DNA of 64,000 bases, taken from positions 4,107,001-4,171,000 of the forward strand of contig NZ_LT707064.1 of NCBI RefSeq assembly GCF_900156465.1, read 5' to 3'. This DNA is from Pseudomonas sp. 7SR1 (GTDB lineage Bacteria; Pseudomonadota; Gammaproteobacteria; Pseudomonadales; Pseudomonadaceae). A program made the translations under genes and the position numbers. Under the pieces are notes generated by a model that was not told the origin of the DNA, did not search any database, and saw nothing but the letters and a program-made list of their open reading frames with translations. Positions 26,035 through 36,600 of the stretch are shown piece by piece. How positions within the stretch are numbered: the first letter of the stretch is position 1; the number at the start of each line of letters is the position of its first letter.

Positions 26035-27318
26035 TTATGCGACCTGGTAGCGTTTCGGCGCGGTGCCGTGCGTGGCCCGGCGGGCGAGGGCTTCGACTTG
26101 CTGCGCCGCCGCTTCACAGGCGCTGTCGCCACTGGCGATCAGCGCGCGATAGCGATCACAGCTGGCGCGCACGTCGGGGCTGTTCAAGACCTTGTCCAGC
26201 GCCGCGGCCAGCGATTCGGCGGAGGCGGGCGGGAATACCCGCAAACCGCAACCCAGTCGCTCCATCCGCGCGGCGTTGTCGAACTGGTCGTGGGCGAACG
26301 GCGTGGCGATCTGCGGCACGCCAGCCGCCATGGCCAGCGCCGTGGTCCCGACGCCTCCGTGATGCACCAGGGCCGCACTCTGGGGCAGGATGCGACTCAT
26401 CGGTACATAGCGCCGCACCAGGATCCGGCCTTGGGCGGACACCGCCGGGTCGACTGGCTGGCTGGTGAGGAATACGCCGCGCCGATTCACTTGCTTCAGG
26501 GCCTGGACCGCCGCAGTGAAATACTGCTCGCTGTTGACCATGGTCGAGCCCGGGGTGAACACCACCGGATTGTCCTCGTCCAGGAAGTCTTGCAGTTCGG
26601 CGTCCATCTGCTGGAAGCCCGACTCATCGAACAGCGGAAAGCCGGTCAGCACCGTCTGCGCGGGCCAGTCATGCTGCACCGGGGCGAACCACTGCGGGAA
26701 CAGCCCCAGTACCCGATCCGGCGAGGAAATCCATTGGCTGATGATGCGTTTGACCGCAGGCAATCCCAGCTCCTGACGGAAACTGTTGAGTTGCGGCGCC
26801 ATGACCCGATCCAGGAACGCTCGTTCGATGAGGCCCAGCAGCAGGCGCTTCATCCGATAAGGCACGAAGCCTGGCAGGTTGGTGCCTGGTGGATGGGTCG
26901 AAGGCGCCGCGGCGGACCAGAAGCCGAATGGCGAGACCTGGGCGGTGACCAGGGGAATGCCGTGCTTCTCATGCAGCAGACGCGCCGAAAACGCCCACAA
27001 GGAACCCAGCATGACGGTTTCGTCGTCGCAGGCCTGTTCCAGCAGTCGATACTGTTCACGCAGGGTGCTGGCGATGGTTTTCCAGAGCGTCGGCAACGAA
27101 GTCCGCGGGTGCCAGAGGGCCGGGTCGGCCATGACTTCGTCATATTCTTCACGGGTGCCCAAGGGCAGGAACTCGAAGCCGCAGCGTTCTATCAATGGGG
27201 CGAACGCGGCGCTGGCGCAAAACGTGATCCGATGCCCGCGCGCCGCAAGGGTGCGACCGATGCCGACAAAAGGATGGACGTCACCGGCTGAGCCGACGGC
27301 CGTAATGATCACATGCAT
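26035..27318 (-). CDS. UDP/dTDP-sugar glycosyltransferase (RhlB/MGT-like GT1)
   Basis: A 427-residue GT-B glycosyltransferase. The N-terminal acceptor domain begins HVIITAVGSAGDVHPFVGIG, and the donor site HHGGVGTTALAMAAGVPQ lies near residues 325-342 with PFAHDQFDNA after it, as in RhlB and macrolide/lipid glycosyltransferases. It is the first gene of the second biosynthetic unit, 91 bp before the Ser-Pro NRPS. Known lipocyclocarbamates such as SB-253514 carry a deoxysugar (rhamnose) on the lipid chain, which fits an RhlB-like enzyme; the sugar here is inferred. Cormycin and thanamycin are not described as glycosylated, which favours assigning it to the second product. ATG 27318 has GGAGGGAG 6 bases upstream. 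Confidence 0.88.
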   Translation of the reverse strand: MHVIITAVGSAGDVHPFVGIGRTLAARGHRITFCASAAFAPLIERCGFEFLPLGTREEYDEVMADPALWHPRTSLPTLWKTIASTLREQYRLLEQACDDETVMLGSLWAFSARLLHEKHGIPLVTAQVSPFGFWSAAAPSTHPPGTNLPGFVPYRMKRLLLGLIERAFLDRVMAPQLNSFRQELGLPAVKRIISQWISSPDRVLGLFPQWFAPVQHDWPAQTVLTGFPLFDESGFQQMDAELQDFLDEDNPVVFTPGSTMVNSEQYFTAAVQALKQVNRRGVFLTSQPVDPAVSAQGRILVRRYVPMSRILPQSAALVHHGGVGTTALAMAAGVPQIATPFAHDQFDNAARMERLGCGLRVFPPASAESLAAALDKVLNSPDVRASCDRYRALIASGDSACEAAAQQVEALARRATHGTAPKRYQVA

Positions 27319-27381
27319 AAGGCTCCCTCCAGAGTGATCGTGGGTTACGCAACGGATGAGCGTTCGTGGACTCCAGCCACT

Positions 27382-27395
27382 AAAACGATTCAGCC
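27382..27395 (-). repeat. 14-bp element downstream of the glycosyltransferase -10 (copy 2)
   Basis: Minus-strand GGCTGAATCGTTTT lies 7 bp after TAATAA and is identical to the element at 17094-17107 in the luxR leader. Confidence 0.6.
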
Positions 27396-27402
27396 TTGGT
27401 GG

Positions 27403-27452
27403 TTATTAAGCATGGCCCGGCGGGAAAAGTCTGTGGCGGAAAACCGGGACAG
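27403..27452 (-). promoter_or_regulatory. Glycosyltransferase-operon promoter with shared 24-bp box
   Basis: The box 27429-27452 reads on the minus strand CTGTCCCGGTTTTCCG then CCACAGAC. It is followed after exactly 20 bp by TAATAA (27403-27408). The start codon is 85 bp beyond the hexamer. Together with the hairpin at 27556-27597 this marks a separate transcription unit within the 309-bp gap 27319-27627. Confidence 0.65.
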
Positions 27453-27555
27453 TTGCCAGGCCATGGAACCTCGTGACGGCGGGCCGACCTTCGAAAGTGT
27501 CGAGCCAGACACCTTGCAGCTGTCTGGGCCATTGCCGTCGCAGGCAAACCCGCGC

Positions 27556-27597
27556 GGCGATGGCCCGGTCATCGTCGAGACTGACCGGGCCATCGCC
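27556..27597. terminator. 16-bp perfect hairpin between the two NRPS transcription units
   Basis: GGCGATGGCCCGGTCA and its exact inverse TGACCGGGCCATCGCC flank a 10-nt loop, starting 30 bp after the stop of the lipopeptide NRPS. There is no long T-tail (only GGGTTTG on the minus strand). The stem is very stable and should stop or attenuate transcription from the lipopeptide genes into the next unit. Confidence 0.7.
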
Positions 27598-27627
27598 CTG
27601 CAGGCTGGACCACGCCCACGGGGTGGG

Positions 27628-30600
27628 TCATGACGCCATGGCAGTCCTCAGCTCCCGGGAAATCGCCTCGCCCAGCCCGGTGACATGGGGAGCCTTGACC
27701 ACGGTGTTGTGAGTGCCGGGAAGGGCCGTGACGCTCACCCGATCCTGGAGCAGTGCGCGCCAGCCCAGGGTCGGATCGCTGCGTTGCTGGTCACTGGCTG
27801 TGAACAACGACACCTTGAGCGGGCTCGGCAGGCTGACATAGGCACCGATGGCCTGCCGTGTCGCATAGGCCACCGCCAGGTGCGTGCGCAACAGGCCGGC
27901 ATCGATGTCGTGAGGCAGCTCCTCGGGCAACAGGCGATTGGCTGTGCACAGCGCCAGCATCGCCTCGATGGCGCAGTTCTCGGCCAGCGCCGTCAGTTGC
28001 CGGGACAGGTCGGGGTCGATCTGCTCGGGCAGCCAGGCCATCAGGAACTGAGCCTCGCTCACCGCCGGCGCCGGGACCGGATCAGGGCGTGCCGATGCGT
28101 CGATGATGCCGAGGAACTCCAGGGCTTCACCACCGGCCTGGAGCTGGCGTGCCATTTCATAGGCGATCAGCCCACCGGCCGACCAACCGGCGATCCGGTA
28201 CGGCCCTTGCGGCTGGACCTGGCGGATGGCGGCCAGGTAGCGCGTGGCCATGGCGCCGACATCCGACAGCGGCGCCTCCCCCGCCACCAGGCCGCTGGCG
28301 GCCAGGCCGTAGACCGGCATCTGGGGATCGAGTGCCGACGCCAGGTCCCGCGCATACTGGACCTCACCGCCCAACGGATGCACCAGGAACAATGGCCGCT
28401 GGGAGCCGGTCCGCCGGATCGGCACCAGATTGCCGTGGGCGCCCGGTCGTGCCTGGCCGTCGAGTGTCCTGGCGAAACCGGCGATGGTCGGCTCGACGAA
28501 CAGGTCACGCACCGCGATGGGTTTGCCCAGCACCTTGCGCAGCCGCGAAGCCATCTGCACCGCCATCAACGAAATGCCGCCAAGGCTGAAGAAATCGTCA
28601 TGCCGGCTGACCTGTTCCAGCTTGAACAGGTCCTGCCAGAGCGCCGCGATGGCGATCTCGGTATCGCCTTGCGGCGCCTCGTAGGGCAGGGCCTGGACCG
28701 GGCTGTCCGCGAGGCTTTCCGGCTGCTGCGTGGCGCTGGCCGAGCGCACCAGCATCGGGAGGTTGTCCAGCAACTGGCCGAGGGACTGGCGGGGATCGGC
28801 GACCAGCTGTTCCAGGACCGTGGCGAACAGTCCGGCGATGTTCTGCACGGTGACACGGTCGAACAGGTCGTTGGCGTACTGCAGGCTGCCACCGATGCGC
28901 TCGCCGTTGTCGATCAACGACAGGGACAGGTCGAACTGAGTGGTGTTGTGTGGGCTTTCCAGGGTCTGCACGTCCAGCCCTGGCAGTTGCAGCGGTGACG
29001 GCGGCGTGTTGTCCAGGCTCAGCATCACCTGGAACAACGGGCTGTGACTCATGCTGCGGGTTGGTTGCAGGGCGCTGACCACCTGTTCGAAAGGCAGGTC
29101 CTGATGACTGTAGGCCGCCAGTGTCTGCTGCTTGATGCGTTCCAACAGGTTTTCGACACGGCTGTCGCGCCCGGTGTCGACCCGCAATGCCAGGGTATTG
29201 GCAAAAAAACCGATCAGTGCCTCCAGCTCGGGGCGTTGGCGATTGGCGACAGGGGTGCCGACCACCACATCGTGCTGGCCGCTCAGGTGGCTCATCAGCA
29301 CTGCCCAACCGCCCAGCAGCACCATGAACAACGTGGTGCCCCGGGCCTGGCTGAACGCGCGCAACTGCGCACTGAGTGCCGGTGTGAACGCGCACTCGAC
29401 GATACCGCCGGCATAGCTCTGGATCGCCGGGCGCGGGCGATCCAACGGCAGGTTCAACAGCGCGGGCGCGCCCTCCAGGTGTTGTCGCCAGAAATCGATC
29501 TGCGCCTGCAGCGCCGGGCCTTCCAGGGACTTGCGCTGCCAGGCGGCGTAATCCACGTATTGCAGCGCCAGGGGCGGCAGCGGGTCTTTGTGCCCCTGAC
29601 TGAAGGCGCTGTAGAGCGCGCTCACTTCACGGGCCAGTACACTGTTGGACCAGCCGTCGGACACGATGTGGTGCAAGGTCATGAACAACACATGCTCTTC
29701 ATCCGCCAATTGCACCAGATGGCCGCGCATCAATGGTCCCCGGTTCAGGTCGAACAGTTGCGTCGCATTCACCTGGCCGAGGCGTTCCAGCGTGGCGCTG
29801 CGTTCGTCGGCCGGCAGCGAGCGCAGGTCTTGTTGCTCCAGTTGGAAGCGGTAATCGGCTGGAGCGATCTTCTGTACCGGTTCGCCATCCACCAGTTCGA
29901 AACGGGTGCGCAGGGTTTCATGGCGCGCCACCAGGCGGTCCAGGGTGGCCTGCAGGGCGGACTTGTCCAGCGGCCCTTTCAGGCGCAAGGCCAGCGGCAG
30001 GTGATAGGCGGCGCCCGCCGCGTGATCCAGATGATCGAGGAACCACAGGCGTTGCTGGGAGAACGACAGCGGCAGGCGTCCCGAGCGATTGGCCAGGGGA
30101 ATCGATGCCGATTCGCTGGACGACGCGGCGTTGACCAGCGCGGCAAGGCCGCGCACGGTCGGTGCTTCGAACAGCTCGCGCAGGCTGATCCGCGCACCCA
30201 GCTTGCGGCGCAGCCGCGAAAGCAATTGCACGGCCAGCAGGGAGTGGCCGCCCAGTTCGAGGAAGCCGTCGTGGCGGCCGACCTGATCCAGGTGCAGCAA
30301 GCCTTTCCAGATCTCGGCAATGGCGATTTCGGTTTCGCCCTGGGGCGCTTCGTAGGCCTGGCTGGCCAGGGCCTCGGCACCCGGTGCGGGCAGGGCCCGG
30401 CGATCGAGCTTGCCGTTGGCGGTCAGGGGCAGGGCGTCCAGGTGCACGAAGGCGCTGGGCACCATGTACTCGGGCAGACTGTCCAGCAGGGCGCTGCGCA
30501 GTTGCTCGACCGGAACCGGCTCGCCGCAGACGTAGGCCACCAGGCGTTTGTTGTCGGTATCGCCCTGGCTGTCTTCCCGAGCGATCACCACGGCTTCGCG

Positions 30601-33600
30601 GATGCCGGGGCAGGCCAGCAGGGCGCTTTCGATCTCGCCCAGTTCGATGCGAAAACCCCGGATCTTCACCTGGAAGTCGTTGCGGCCCAGGTATTCCAGT
30701 GTGCCGTCGGCCAGCCAGCGACCCAGGTCGCCGGTCTTGTACAGGCGCGCATCCGGCTGGTCGCTGAACGGGTCGGCGATGAAGCGCTCGGCGCTCAGTT
30801 CCGGCCGGTTCAGGTAACCCCTGGCCACGCCGATGCCGCCGATATGGATTTCCCCGGCCACCCCCAACGGCGTCGGTTCGCCCCGGGCATCGAGGACATG
30901 GACCTGCACATTGGCAAACGGCCGGCCGATGCTCGGACGGTCGCCCAGGTCGCGGATCAGGTCGAGGGTGGCGTCCACCGTGCACTCGGTGGGGCCGTAC
31001 ATGTTGTAGAAGCGGATGTTTCGGCAGTTGCGCAGTTTCTCCCAGGTGGCGCTGTTGATCGCCTCGCCGCCGAGCAGCACGCTCACCGGCTGGTAACGCT
31101 GGCGCTCCAGCAGGCCGGCGGCCAGCAGGGTGTCGAGCTGGGACGGGGTGGAGTCGAAGGCGTGGACCTGGTGCTGTTCGAGGAAGTCCAGCAGCTCGTG
31201 GCCGCTGGCGCGGATCAGTTGCGGGATGATCACCAGGCGATGGCCGCAGAACAGCTGGGCGATGCCCTTGATCGACATGTCGAAGAAGAAGCCGGCATTC
31301 AAGGCCACGGTGGCCGGGGCCGGGCAATGCTGGTGGGTGGTGCGGCGCATCACCTGCCAGAAGTTGAACACCGAGCGGTGCTCGACCATCACGCCCTTGG
31401 ACTGGCCGGTGGAGCCGGAGGTGTAGATCACGTAGGCCAGGTGTTGCGGGGTCAGGCCGGCGATCCGCGGGTTCACGTCGAACGCCACATCGTGGGCGGC
31501 ATGCAGCGAGGCGTCAGTGTCCAGTAGCAGGCATGGCAGGTCCCCGGTGGGCAGCGACAGCGCCGACTGGGTCAGCACCGCCAGTGGCTGGCTGTCCTGG
31601 AGCATGAAGGCCATGCGGTCGGCGGGGTGGGCCGGGTCGATGGGCACATAGGCCGCGCCGGCCTTGAGCACGCCCAGCAGGCCGACGATCATGTCCAGAC
31701 TGCGCTCGGCGCAGATGGCGACCCGTTGATCGGGCTGCACGCCGAGGGCGAGCAGCTGGCGGGCCAGGTGGTTGGCGCGGCGGTTGAGCTGGCGGTAGGT
31801 CAGCTGGCGGTCTTCGCAGACCAGGGCCACGGCGTCGGGGGCGAGCCGGACCTGGGTTTCGAACAGGGTATGGATCGGCTGGGCCGGCCCGAAGTCGGTG
31901 GCGGTGCGGTTGAAGTCGCGCAACAGCAACTGGCGCTCGTCGTCGGGCAGCACGTCCAGGCTGCTGGCGAGGCGCTCGGGGGTTTGCTCCAGGGCCTGCA
32001 CCAGGGCGGCGACGGCCTGGGCCAGGTAGGCGGCGATGCGGTGCGGGTCGATTCCGGTGATGGACTGGGCGGTCAGGGAGAACCCATTGCCCACGTTGGC
32101 CACGGCGATTTCGATGGGGTAGTTGGTACGGGTTTCCGAAGCAATGAAGTGCATGCCTTCCTGCTCGCCCATGTCCTCGACGTTTTCCCCGGAGGCGTTC
32201 ACCAGGTCGCCATGCCGGCAGTTGAGGATCACCGTGAACAGTGGCAGCGAGGCGTCCACCGCACTGCATCGCTGGGCCAGGGCCAGGGATGCCTGCTCGT
32301 GGGTCAGCAGTTCACTGAGCTGCTGGTAGGCGTCACGGACGATGTCGCTGACGGTGTGCTGCTGCAAGCGAATGCGCATGGGCAAGGTGTTGATGAACAT
32401 GCCCAGGGCGTGGTCGGCCCCGGCGGTGCCTTGGGAGCGACCCGAGAGCACGGTGCCGAAGATCCCGTCGTCGCGGCCGCTGGTGGCAGCCACCACCAGG
32501 CCCCAGGCAGCGTGGAACAGCACCGAAGTCGGCACCCCTTGCTGGCGCGCGGTGCGATGCACACGGGCACTGAGTTCATCGCCCAGAGGGCGGACCGCAC
32601 GCTTGATCCCGGCGCCGTTGCCTCGTACATCCAGCACGCCGTAAGGCGCGGTGGTGGAGTCGACATCGGCCAGCAGGCGACGGAAGTAGGCCTCGTGTTC
32701 GGCCTGGGACACGCTGGCCGCCTGGGCGATGAAGTTACGGTACGGCTGGGACGGCGGCAGGCTGTCGGCCTGGCCGGCCAGCACCGCCTGGATCTCCAGC
32801 ATGATCAGGCGCAAGGTCACGTTGTCGCTGACCAGGTGATGGTCGAGCAGCGCCAGCAGCCACTGGTCACCCGGTTCATCGTGGATGATGTAGGCCGCGA
32901 TCAGCGGCGCCCGCTGCAGGTCGAGTCGCAGGTGATGGGTGTCCGTATGGTCGCGCAGGACCTGCAGGGCGTCTTCGCCGGGGGCGCACTCCAGGGCCAC
33001 CACCGGCAGCCGGGCCTGGCGATGCACCACCTGCACCGGTTGCGGCAGGCCCTGCCAGCGCAAGGCGGTGCGCAGGATATCGTGGCGGTCGATCACCACC
33101 TGCACGGCGGCGAGGAAATTGTCGAGCAACTGGCGCCGAGCGAAGGTCACCACGGTGCGCATCAGGTAGGCATCGCCTTCGGACTGCAACAGATGGTGGA
33201 ACAGGATGCCTTCCTGCAACGAGGACAAGGGGTAGATGTCCTGGACATTGCCGGCGCCGCCGGGAACGTCGGCGACGATCTGCTCGATTTCCCCCTGGCT
33301 GAGGGTGACCAGGGGCAGCATCTGCGGTTCGATGGCGGTGCAGCCGGCGGGGATCAGGTTCTCCGGCACGGCCCGTCGCGCATTGTCGCCACCGGCCAGG
33401 ACGGCTGCCATGGCCTTGAGGGTCGGGGCGGAAAATACCGTGCGCACGTCCAGTTGCAGGCCGGCCTGGCGCAGGCGCTCGATCAGGCTGATGACCAGGA
33501 ACGAATGCCCACCCAGTTCGAAAAAATGATCGTGGCGGCCCACCCGTTCGACCCCCAGCAGTTCCTGCCAGGCACTTGCCAGGGTGTTTTCGACCGGCCC

Positions 33601-36600
33601 CAGCGGGGCTTCGTAATGCTGGCTGGCGGTGGCGGATGCATCCGGCGCCGGCAGGGCATTGCGGTCCAGCTTGCCGTTGGTGGTCAGCGGCCAGGCCGTC
33701 AGGGTCACGAACGCGCTGGGCAGCATGTGTTCGGCCAGCACGCTCGCCAGTTGGCTGCGCAAGGCGGACGACTCCGGGACGACCCCGTCATGGGCGATCA
33801 GGTAGGCCACCAGGCGCTTGTCGCCGGGCTGGTCTTCGCGCACGGTGACCAGGGCTTCGCGGACTTCGGCACAGGCCAACAGCTGGGCCTGGATTTCTCC
33901 CAGTTCGATGCGGAAACCGCGGATCTTGATCTGTGAGTCGTTGCGGCCCACATAGACCACGCCGCCGTCGGCCCGGTAGCGGGCGATATCGCCGGTGCGA
34001 TACAGCCGCGCGCCGGGCTCGCTGGCGAATGGGTCGGCGATGAACCGCTGGGCATTGAGCTCGTCGCGGTTGAGGTAATGCCGGGCCACGCCGGCGCCGC
34101 CGATGTAGATCTCGCCATCGACGCCCACCGGGGCCGGTTGTCCATAGTCGTCGAGAATGCGCAGGCACAGGTCGGGCAATGGCGGGCCGATCAGGCTGGG
34201 AGCGCCGGCGTCGATTTCATCCTGGCTGACGGGGTAGTAAGTGGCGTGCACGGTGATCTCGGTGATCCCGTACATGTTCACCAGGCGGGTCCGGGTCAGC
34301 GCCGTGCGAGCGGTCCACGGCCGCAGGCTGCGGAAGTCCAGAGCCTCGCCACCGAAAATCACTTCCCGCAGGCTGTGCTCCCGGTCGCTGCGTTCCCGGG
34401 CTTCGATGAACTGGCGGAAGGCGCTCGGCGTCTGGTTCAGGACGCTGACCTGGTGCTGGCACACCAGCGCGTAGAAATCATCGGGGGAGCGGGCGATCTC
34501 GCTCGGCACGACCACCAGCTTGCCGCCGTAGCTCAGGGCGCCCCAGATTTCCCAGACCGAGAAGTCGAAGGCAAAGGAATGGAACAGCGTCCACACGTCG
34601 TCGCTGCCGAAGCTGAACAGCTCGGCGGTGGCGTCGAACAGCCGGGCGACATTGCCATGCTCCACCAGCACCCCCTTGGGCAGCCCGGTGGAACCGGAGG
34701 TGTAGATCACGTAGGCCAGGTGCCGGGACGTCAGGCCTAGGTCGTCGGCCAGCGGGTTCACATCCAGCGAATCGTCCGCCAGGTCGGCGGCCGGGACGTA
34801 GTCGTCCAGGCTCACCCATGGCACTCGGTGCGCGGGCAGGGCGTCCAGGCAATCCGGCTGCGCCAGCAAGGCCACCGGGGCACTGTCGTCCAGCAGATAG
34901 GCCAGGCGCTCGGCGGGATAGGCCGGGTCCAGCGGCACGTACGCCGCGCCGGCCTTGAGCACGGCCAGCACCGCGCAGACCATCTCCACGCCGCGCCGGG
35001 CCAGGATCGCTACCCGGTCGTCAGGGCGTACCCCTTGGGCGAGCAGTTGCCGGGCGATGCGGTTGGCCCGGCGATTGAGCGCCTGATAGCTGAGTTCCTG
35101 CTCGCCGAAGACCAGGGCGATGTCCCGGGGCTGGGCGCTGGCGAACGCTTCGAAGCGTTGGTGAACCAGCAGGCCGGGGGCAAAGACAGCCTTGGGCGGC
35201 AGTACCGCCGGCGAAGCCTGGCGCTGTGCCGGGCTGAGCAATGGTAAACCGAGCACGGGTTGCTCGACGTCTTCGACCATGGCCGCCAGCAGGATCTGGA
35301 AGTGCTGGGCGAACCGCTCCACGGTGCCGCGATCGAACAGGTCGCTGGCGTACTCGATCACACCGGCCAGCGTACCGCCGTCGTTGCCCAGGGTCAGCAT
35401 CAGGTCGAACTGCGATGTTTCATGGGCCTGGGCCACGGGCATCAGGGTCAGGCCGGGCAGGCTCAGCTCGGTGCCGCCCGGGGTGTTGTCCAGGGACAGC
35501 GCGACCTGGCACAGCGGGTTGTGGCTCAGCGAGCGTGGCGGCTGCACGGCTTCGATGACCTGCTCGAACGGAATGTCCTGGTGCTCGTGGGCGGCCAGCG
35601 TCGTCTGTCTGATCTGCGCCAGCAGCTGGGTCACGCTGGGGTTCTGCGTCAGGTCCACCCGCAGGGCCAGGGTGTTGACGAAGAAGCCGATCAGTTGTTC
35701 GGTTTCGGTACGGCCGCGGTTGGCCGTCGGCACGCCGATGACCACGTCCCGCTCGTTGCCCAGCCTGGCCATGAGCACCGACCAGGCACTGAGCAGCGCC
35801 ATGAACAGCGTGACGTCGTGGGCCTGGCAGAAATGCTCCAGCCGCTGGCGCAATGCCGCCGGGATCTGCACCGGCACATCGCCGCCCCGGTAGCTTTGCG
35901 TCGCCGGGCGTGGGCGGTCGGTGGGCAACGACAGCAGCGCCGGCGCCCCCGCCAGGTGGTCGCGCCAGAAGTCGGCCTGCCGGGCGAGGCGTTCGCCGCT
36001 GAGGGCCCGGTGTTGCCAGGCGGCGTAGTCGGCGTACTGGATCGGCAGCGCCGGCAGGGGATCGGGCTGTTGCTGGCTGAACGCCCGGTAGAGGGCGGCC
36101 AGTTCCCTGACCAGGATACCCACCGACCAGCCGTCGGAGATGATGTGGTGCTGGGTGATCAGCAGGATGTGTTCGTCATCGGCCAAACGCAGCAGGCGCC
36201 CACGGATCAGCGGTCCCTGGCTGAGGTCGAACGGCGCCAGGGCCTCGCTGTTGCCGATGCGCGACGCACTGAGGCTGGCCTGCTCGTACGGCAGCGCGCT
36301 CAGGTCCTGTTCGGCCAGCGCGAAGCCGCAGTCGGCCGGGGCGATGATCTGCACCGGCTGTTCGCCATGGCGTTCGAAGGTAGTGCGCAGGCTTTCGTGG
36401 CGCGCCACCAGGCGGTCCAGGGCAGCCTTGAGCGCGACCCGGTCCAGGTGACCGCGCAGCAGCAGGGCCGCAGGCATGTGATACGCGCTGCCGGCCCCGG
36501 CGTCGAGTTGGTCGAGGAACCACAGGCGTTGCTGGGCGAACGACAGCGCCAGCGGTGCGTTGCGGTCGGCCGGTTCGAGGGGCTCGATGGCGCTGCTTTG

